NCBI GenBank assembly: GCA_011317545.1
Contig: WUJK01000001.1
Span: 3,081,001 to 3,145,000, forward strand
Direction of reading: 5' to 3'
Length of the DNA stretch: 64,000 bases
Origin: Coniella vitis
Taxonomy: Eukaryota > Ascomycota > Sordariomycetes > Diaporthales > Schizoparmaceae
Part shown: in pieces, positions 57,214 through 64,000 of the stretch
Layout of the letters: the number at the start of each line of letters is the position of its first letter
Numbering within the stretch: position 1 is the first letter of the stretch
Position numbers and translations under genes: made by a program
The notes under the pieces: generated by a model
The model's database searches: none
Told to the model about the DNA's origin: nothing
The model's input: only the letters and a program-made list of their open reading frames with translations

Positions 57214-57828
57214 CTTCTGTGTCGGCTGACAGTGAGAGTGCGGTTCATTGCGACTGGCAAGTGAGTGATGGCCAGACTAAGCGCGCATGCTGTCGTGGCT
57301 GTGGGCAGACGAGGCTGGCTTGGAAGCAAAGAGGAAGACGGGTGGACGCGTTGAGAGGCTACTGCCACACGCGACGAGGCCAATCAGTGGTGTTGAATGA
57401 GTGGCTGTTGGCAGCTAGGACCTGCAGCTTGCGGGCCTGCACACTGGGCCTGAAGCAGGCCGGTTAGGGGAAGCCAAGGGGGGCCCTGCAGGCTCCTTCT
57501 CCATCTCCCACGGCTCATAGTACAGGCCCGGGGCGCCCCCAAGTTCTAGCTGCTGTCATCTCAAGCCACCCAGCGCGACGGGCCTATGATTTTTGCCGGC
57601 GCCCCCTTTAAGCTTGTAAACTTTATGTCCCTTTCTCTCCCCAACCCCCATTCGATATCCACGGCCATCAACCACCAACCAGCCAACCGCCACGGTCGCC
57701 CCAGCGCCCCCAGCAAGCCCAGTCGACAGTCCCACCCTCCATCGCTCCTCGCTTGGACGAGGCCATGCTGCCGTAAAGACACGATCCGCCCCGCCCGTCC
57801 GCCGTCTCTGTTGCCATCTCAGCCCGCC
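57214..57828. other. divergent promoter GCP5 / GT15
   Basis: 615-bp bidirectional promoter region; no gene. The GT15 side is C-rich leader (57600-57828). Confidence 0.65.
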
Positions 57829-59226
57829 ATGGCCATCGCCCGGCCGGTCAGAGTCCTTGGACTCGCCGCCGCCATGATGTGGTGTTTCTTTCTCTACCAG
57901 ATCTTCAGGCCCGGCACCAACGTCCAGGCGCCTCTCGGCATCCCCAACAATGAGCGAGATCCCTTGCTTGACCGTGCGTTGTTCTTCTTCGTTCTGCAAG
58001 CACTGGCTGTCCACCAAGTGTACGGCGGGTCATGCTAACTCCTGCGTCTTTCCGATTTACAGCAACCGGCGAGCCAGAAGGCATACTACGCCGCGCGGGC
58101 CCAGGGTACGCCCCCGATGCCGTCGACTCGGAGCGCATCAATGCGACGCTGCTTGCACTGGTGCGCAACGAGGAGCTGCCAGGCATGCTCCAGGCAATGC
58201 GCGATCTCGAGAGGACGTGGAACCACAAGTTCAACTACCCATGGACATTCTTCAACGACAAGCCGTTCACAGAGGAGTTCAAGAAGAGAACGTCAGAGGT
58301 GACAAAGGCAGAGACGAGATATGGTATGCATGAGCCCTGTCGTGACAGCAACAAGAGCACACCCTGGCTAACAGTTTGCCACGCCAGAGGTCATACCGAA
58401 AGAGCACTGGGAAGTGCCATCCTGGATCAACATGGACTTGTTTGACGAGTCGGTCAAGATTCTAGAAGAACACGAGATTCAGTACGCCAGCATGATGTCC
58501 TACCACCAAATGTGCCGCTGGAACAGCGGTCTCTTCTACAAGCACCCTGCACTGGCCCACACGCAGTACTACTGGCGGGTTGAGCCCAAGGTGCACTTCT
58601 TTTGCGACATTGACTACGATGTCTTCCGCTTCATGCAGGACCACAACAAGACGTACGGCTTCACCATCAACCTCTACGATGCGCCCGACTCGATCCCCAC
58701 CTTGTGGCCAGAGACCACCAAGTTCCTGGCCGCGCACCCGACCTACATGCATGAAAACAATGCCATGAACTGGCTGGTGGACAAAGCCCGGAGACCTGAC
58801 CACAACAACAAGGCTAATGGCTATTCGACGTGTCATTTCTGGAGCAATTTCGAAATCGGCGACATGAGCTTCTGGAGGAGTCGCGAGTATGAGGACTACT
58901 TCAACCACCTGGACCGTGCAGGCGGCTTCTTTTACGAGCGTTGGGGAGACGCCCCCGTGCACAGTATCGCTCTGGGTCTCTTTGAAGACAAGAACAGAAT
59001 TCACTGGTGCGTCTCCATGTCGATTTCTCGACGAGTGGTTGGATTCGGATGCTGACTCGACAATGACAGGTTCCGAGACATTGGATATCAACATATTCCC
59101 TTTTTCAACTGCCCTAACTCGCCCAAGTGCAAGGGTTGCGTCACGGGTCGCTTCACCGACGGCGAGGCATGGTTGAACAGAGAGGACTGCCGGCCAAACT
59201 GGTTCAAGTTTGCGCATGCAGATTAA
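57829..59226 (+). CDS. alpha-1,2-mannosyltransferase, KRE2/MNT1 family (GT15)
   Basis: Four exons, 57829-57973, 58063-58323, 58388-59006 and 59070-59226, give 393 aa. All three introns keep phase (1, 1, 2). It is a type II membrane protein: a short cytoplasmic tail, a signal anchor (about 9-26, VLGLAAAMMWCFFLYQIF) and a luminal catalytic domain. Family motifs include TWNHKFNYPWTFFND, PKEHWEVPSWI, MCRWNSGLFYKHP, YYWRVEPKVHFFCDIDYDVF (with the glutamate of the catalytic centre), NGYSTCHFWSNFEI and GDAPVHSIALGLF. The C-terminal cysteines (CPNSPKCKGC...DC) fit conserved disulfides. In the Golgi these enzymes add alpha-1,2-mannose to O- and N-linked glycans. Length and motifs are normal for the family. 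Confidence 0.94.
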
Positions 59227-59739
59227 AGTTGGGCGGCTAGCAATGAGGAGGATTCTTGACAACAGCATGTGCAAAAATGAATTACCAGCAGGCTGCTTGG
59301 TTTTTCGTTCTTTTGACAGAAAAGAAAGTTGGGCAAGCACTGGACGACATCAAGGTCCTTTGCATGGTCACGAGACATACGTATATACCAAGTTGCGCGT
59401 CGGAAGGGTTCGTGGGCCGTCTGCGAGAACGATTTGCATTTCTGGGGACAAGGGCAGGAACACTGGTGTTTGGCGCCTGGCGGGGAGGGGGCATACCGCA
59501 TTCATTTTTTGCGTGCATATGGAAATATTGCTTGAGCACGGAATTTCTTTCATACCTAGGTAGGCCCTGGGGAAGAAGGGGCGGCAACTGGACTGGACCA
59601 TGTGCTACGAATACAATATGATAGATGCATTTCCATTATTGACGCGACGAGGCCGAGAGATCTTGCCAGGCCTGGTTTTGGAATTGGATATATATATATA
59701 TACATTGGTCCAGACACTCGTGCGCGATTCTGCTCCTTC
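59227..59739. other. intergenic between convergent genes
   Basis: 513 bp between the GT15 and WDR83-type 3' ends; no gene. It contains TACCTAGGTA at 59553-59562 and a TA repeat at 59687-59701. Confidence 0.65.
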
Positions 59740-60955
59740 TCATGCAGGCCCGAACACAGTCACGGCTCCCGATGTACCACCAGCACAGAACTGGTCACCA
59801 AAGCCGCTTTCTCTCCACGCCAAACAGCTGACAACGTACCGCCGCTCTTTCTGTTTGCCGTCTCTACCAACCACACGCTTGAGCTTGTCCATGCCAGCCG
59901 GGCCCCAGGGAACATGGACCTTGGCCACCAAGTGACCCGTCAAGAGGTCCCAAGCCCATAGCCTGCCACCACCTCCTCCTCCTGGACCACCATCCGCTGC
60001 GATGGTATCCTCCTCCCCCGTCATCTCATCGCCGGCAACAACATATCGTTCCCTGCCACCCAGCAGGCTCTGCACCCGTAGGTCCTCGTTCTTCCACCCT
60101 TTACTCTCTTCATCGCCCGCATACGTCCTGAGACAACCCCCGCCCTCGCGGTCAAACAGTCGGAGCCGACTGTCCAAGCTGCCCACCAGCACTGCGCGGC
60201 CATCCTGCGTCAGACACAAGCTACTCACACTGGCGCCTACGACATCAGTCGTCACGCGACCCATGCGCACATCGTAGCAACGCACGCGCCCATCCACGCT
60301 GCCGGAAATAATCTCAGCTCCGCGCACCAGCACGGCGGTAATGGCGTCGCGAGCTTCATCGAGCACCATGATCGGCCTTGCACCACCTCCTCCGCCGCCG
60401 CCGCCGCTTTTGGTGTCCCAGATGCGCACCGTCGTGTCGAATCCGCCAGACACGACGAGGGAGTCGTCTGCGCCTGCGATAGCAACGCAGTTGACGCGCC
60501 CGACGTGGCCTTCTGTGGCGTGGGAGAAGCGCCGGAGGGTGTGCGCAGTGGCGACGTCCCAGAGGAAGACGGTGCGGTCGCCGCCTGCCGAGGCGAAGCG
60601 CGCGTTGTCGGAGGCGACGGCCAGAGAGAGGATTTCGTGCGAGTGGGCTTGGTAGGATTGGATCAGGCGGCCTTCTGGGAGCGGGTGCTGGGGCTGCTGT
60701 GGTCTGGTGATGTGCGCCGAGGAGTGCGGGGCGGATGCCGTCGCTGTGCTGCTGGGATTGTAGAGGCGGATGGAGCGGTCAGCACTGCCTGTGAGGATAT
60801 ACGTCCCAGGCGAGGCTGAATACGTGAGCGCGTGTATTGGGCCTGGGAGGCGTGGGTTAGCCAAAGGACCCAGTACTTTGGGCACATGCAGAACGAGGAA
60901 GGGCTTCACCATTGGCGCCGGTCAGGTAGGCGATAGGCTTGTACGGGAAGGCCAT
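59740..60955 (-). CDS. WD40 protein, WDR83/Morg1-like
   Basis: Two exons on the minus strand, 60955-60910 and 60842-59740, give 382 aa. Exon 1 is 46 nt and encodes MAFPYKPIAYLTGAN, closely matching the start of WDR83/Morg1 proteins. A 67-bp intron (GTGAAG...CCCAG) joins it to GPIHALTYSASP. Reading only the longest frame would instead start at 60912 inside the intron. Seven WD40 repeats form one propeller; repeats end in RSIRLYNP, TVFLWDVA, TVRIWDTK, RVRCYDVR, RLRLFDRE and RLWAWDLL. Homologues are MAPK-module scaffolds and also spliceosome-associated. Which role applies here is unknown. Two poly-Gly loops (about residues 170 and 310) are insertions. The C-terminus carries the final blade. Confidence 0.85.
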
Positions 60956-62711
60956 GTTAGCGGACGGACCGCAGACGCCATGACCTTGTGCAGCTGGGGC
61001 GTGAGGAGGCTCCTGGAGGATGTGTGGACTATGGGGTATTGGCTTCGGAACCAGATCAACCTTGAAAGACTCAAGATGATGTTTGGCTGGATGAGTTGGC
61101 GGATGAGAGAGAGATGTACCTATGTACTGCCTTAGGTACCTGCATAGTATTATAGTACATAGTACCCAGTACTAAGTATACTATGTAGTAGAGTAGTGCA
61201 AGTACTTGGTATCCAGATCGACACTCGAGTTGGGTCAAGTACCTCTGTACTTTTGCTCTGCTTATGTCATGCGAAAGATTGATCGACTCAGCCCTAACCC
61301 TGGCGCCCCCCATCCCCCACCAGGGTACCAAAGTACAGTACGTGGGTGCCTTCCCCTTTAGGCAATTTGTTGTGGCCCAAACCTGCCATTTTGCAGAACG
61401 CATGCAAGACGTCGGAGCTTCATCTTAAGCCAAGACACTTCATCTTCCTTTCCACTTTTCATCATCACCCGTCATCGCCAGAGGCATCGCCGTCATCCGC
61501 ACGTGGGCAAGACATGGTCGGTATTACGTTGACTGTCATTAATCTTGCAGGCTAAGCGAGGCCATCCCAACGATCCGCGCGCCCGTCTCTCGGTGGCGTG
61601 TTGTCGTCGCCGCCGATTGGCGACGATGGCCTCCGTTTTTCCAGCTTCTTCGTATGCTAATATACAGGGTATGAGACAACTATTTCCGTCCAAGAGATCA
61701 AGGTCGCCCTTGCCATGCTGCTCTTCCGGCCGGATGCCACGACAGCTTGCTGGTGCTGTGCGGCCTCTTTTTGTCCTCTGCTCTCGTCCGCCTGGCATCA
61801 CTTGTCGCATACACAAACGCCGACCCAAATGCAGGTTGGAGAATAAATCCAAAGAAACCGCTCAACAGAAAACCAAAAAGAGAAACAAACAAGCAAACGA
61901 CAAATAAGAGTATAGTACAGTAGACGGGCCGCCATTGACGGGGCCCCTTCGGAATGAGGAGCAGTAACAAACGCATCCCACGTGGCTTCGGTGTCCTTCG
62001 AGCAAAGCCCGAGTCGGACAAAACATCTTCGGCGAAGACGCATCCACCGGCGACGGGCTTCTCCCTTTATATAGCCCTGCCAGATGGCGCTTCATGCGCA
62101 GGGCTTGCCGCCACTTGAGGCCAGCTCAAGCGCTCGTGCACCCGCCGTCCTGGTAGTAGTCTAGACAGGATCCGAAACAGAAGCCCCCTCCCCCATGCGT
62201 TTCAGAAGCATCTTTGAGAAGGAGCAGGGGCTTTTGTGGGTGGCTGGAGAGACCCAGGACAGCGTGCCGGAAACCAAAAGGGAGCGGGCAAGGTGGCGGC
62301 GGGCTTCGGCGGCAGGACCTTGGCGTTTGGCGGGTCTCACAAGTAGGATGAATCCGGGGGCACTACACCATGGAGGTACCGCAGCCCAGAGGATTCGGTC
62401 GGGGTGGTACTGCAGCTCCACGACTTGGACAACTCCAACCGGATGATCTCGTACCACGTCATCGGAAGCTGGGTGATGCGCATGCAAGATAATGCGAACA
62501 GTCAGCCCTTTTCCCCCGGCTGAAACGATCGGCATCGGCCTGGTCTTTCCACAACTCGTCTGCCCGAGACAACTCCTTGGCGTGTGGCGGTTGCCAAAAC
62601 ATGTCCCGCGTGCGCCACGGCTGAGAGCATCGTTCGACTGGCGCCAGACGACCAGCCAAAGTGGCGCCTGCCTCTTGGCCCCTAGTGGAAAGCTAGCAAC
62701 ACATGGCTAGT
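60956..62711. other. intergenic, no gene seen
   Basis: 1.75 kb separating the WDR83-type promoter from the 3' end of the right-edge Zn2Cys6 gene. 61135-61260 is dense in GTAC/TAGTA words with a pair of inverted 9-mers at 61156-61187. Frames at 61071-62535 are short, overlapping and unsupported. Confidence 0.55.
61156..61187. promoter_or_regulatory. second inverted pair of the TACTATGTA 9-mer
   Basis: TACATAGTA (61156-61164) and TACTATGTA (61179-61187), oppositely oriented with a 14-bp spacer. The pair lies 200-230 bp upstream of the WDR83-type start codon (minus strand). Its role is inferred. Confidence 0.35.
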
Positions 62712-64000
62712 TTAGGCGCGGCTATCTGGCCTTGTGTCTGGGTAGTTGTACCGTGAACGGTAGGCGTCGTCGTGCACTCGAGGCAGCGGCAACTGTCCGG
62801 CAAGACCGTGCTGTTGGGGCCATGAAGACGATGCAGCTGGGTCTCTCCTCTCGTCGGATCTGGAGGTGTGGTACTCGGGCTCATACTCAAACTTGATGCG
62901 CTTGGGAGGGGCCGATAGCATCAGCGGAGGCTCCGTTGTGCGTGGCGAGACGGAAGGTGAGTGTCTTGTCCTGGTGTAGTCGAAGGGGGCCCGTTGGCGC
63001 GGAGGCGAGTCATCACGCTCATCCAGTGGCGTCGACGGCGAGTTGTTGTGATGGCCGCCGCCTCGGGGACTGTTGACTTGTTAATGAGCCGTTCAATGCT
63101 GACCCCTGCTGGAGCTTCTTTTTGTCCAGACAAGTAAGTGGCTGGGGAGAAGAAGAGAAGAAGGGAAAAAAAAAAAAAAGCAAAGAGGCGGACCAAAAGA
63201 ACTTACGCATTCTTGAACTTGCAGACGCGTCCAAATTTTTCGCACTGCACGCACCGTGGGTAGTCGGGATCGCACTTGATCTTCTTCTCCCTGCACGTCA
63301 CACATGCGATTGCCAGCCTCTTGCGCGGCTTGCCAGCCTTTGTCACACCCCAGTGGGCGTTGACGACTTCGCCATCAATGACAGTCTTGCAGTGGCTGCC
63401 ATCGTCGTAAAAGTAGCACATGCCTTCTCCGGGCACCTCTGCCGCTCGGACAAAACGTGGCAGAAAGTGCGTTCCCGTCCAGATCTTGGGGCCTAAGCCA
63501 TCCTTGGTGGGAATCGTCTCTCCTCCAGTCGCCGTGGCAGAAGACTGCTGGTGGGTGACGTAGGGGCTGGCATGTTGCGGCGGGTAGTGCTGCTGTGGCG
63601 CCTGTGGCTCGGTACGGTAGTTGGTATTGTTAGCAAAGTAGCCTTCGTGGGCGTGCTTCTGGCCAGCGAGTGGCTGTGTTTGATAACGGCCAGTGGCGTG
63701 GTCACGCGCGCCAAACGCGGATTCGCTGCCTCGGACCATTTCCTGGTGGAAAGACCACCGTTGGCTGGGGTCTGCTCGGCTCGGCAAGTCCCTGGCGCCT
63801 GGCGAGAGCGGCCCTGGAAAGGCTGTCTTGGGATGGGGCGCCAATTGCGGCCCTGCTCTGGCATAGGCAGTTCTGGAGGCAGGCGAAGAAGCGGGAGGAA
63901 AGTACGAGGAAGACGAGCTGGTCCTCTCCAGATAGCCACCGGCGCTCCATGGGTGGTCCACGGGCGAAGCGGCAGAATATGAGGGCCGGTCAGAGTGCGG
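62712..64000 (-). CDS. Zn2Cys6 regulator with a central zinc cluster, 5' end outside window
   Basis: Partial gene. The frame is open to the right edge (64000), so the N-terminus is missing; the exons seen are >64000-63207 and 63069-62712. The visible 383 residues start with a disordered Ser/Pro/Gln-rich stretch. A conserved-looking block follows (KIWTGTHFLPRFVRAAE, then MCYFYDDGSHCKTVIDGE) and leads into VNAHWGVTKAGKPRKRLAIAC. The zinc cluster CVTCREKKIKCDPDYPRC...C (CX2CX6CX6CX2CX6C) lies just before the intron. Exon 2 encodes a basic, Ser/Pro-rich tail with a KRIKF nuclear-localisation-like motif. Placing the cluster after a long N-terminal region is unlike most fungal Zn2Cys6 proteins, which have it near the start. 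The protein's name and targets are unknown. The 137-bp intron contains a T15 tract. Confidence 0.85.

Noticed and set aside
1..64000. tRNA genes, rRNA and transposable elements
   Set aside because: Scanning for B-box-like GGTTCGANTCC, terminal inverted repeats, and transposase or reverse-transcriptase motifs in frames gave nothing convincing.

Overview
The window is nuclear DNA of a filamentous ascomycete (Pezizomycotina). The evidence is short introns (about 60-90 bp, GTNNGT...AG), Zn2Cys6 regulators, a SAT4/Pth11-type seven-helix membrane protein, a Dsc1/Tul1 ubiquitin ligase, a KRE2-type mannosyltransferase, and GCP5 and 4E-HP homologues that budding yeast lacks. Dispersed TACCTAGGTA palindromes and general gene style suggest Sordariomycetes, but that is a weak inference. 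I see no transposon, tRNA, rRNA or secondary-metabolite cluster.

Left third (1-22.5 kb): Dsc1/Tul1 RING E3 ligase (+), class II Hsp40 of Sis1/Psi1 type (+), a HAD hydrolase (+), RIT1 initiator-tRNA ribosylphosphate transferase (-), an uncharacterised basic Ser/Arg-rich protein (+), a 4.7-kb non-coding stretch, a Zn2Cys6 regulator (+) and an amidohydrolase-2 family enzyme with a possible mitochondrial presequence (+).

Middle (22.5-42.7 kb): a gene-poor and partly AT-rich zone with homopolymer runs. It holds a probable 73-codon gene (28.6 kb), YJU2/Cwf16 (-), MET13-type methylenetetrahydrofolate reductase (+), an 87-aa two-exon membrane protein (+) and a SAT4-like 7TM protein (+).

Right third (42.7-64 kb): compact housekeeping genes. 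These are UTP13 (+), the SAD1/USP39 pseudo-protease (+), 4E-HP-like eIF4E (-), cytosolic MetRS (+), GCP5 (-), a GT15 mannosyltransferase (+), a WDR83/Morg1-type WD40 protein (-) and the 3' part of a Zn2Cys6 regulator running off the right edge (-).

Many genes serve RNA or translation (RIT1, YJU2, UTP13, SAD1, WDR83, 4E-HP, MetRS), but they are separately promoted and I see no operon-like logic. The most unusual signal is not a gene. The 9-mer TACTATGTA (either strand) occurs 23 times by my count, all outside called coding sequence, where about 0.5 would be expected by chance. One pair forms an inverted repeat just upstream of the amidohydrolase TATA box. Exon boundaries were worked out by eye from splice signals, reading frame and family similarity; no search was run.
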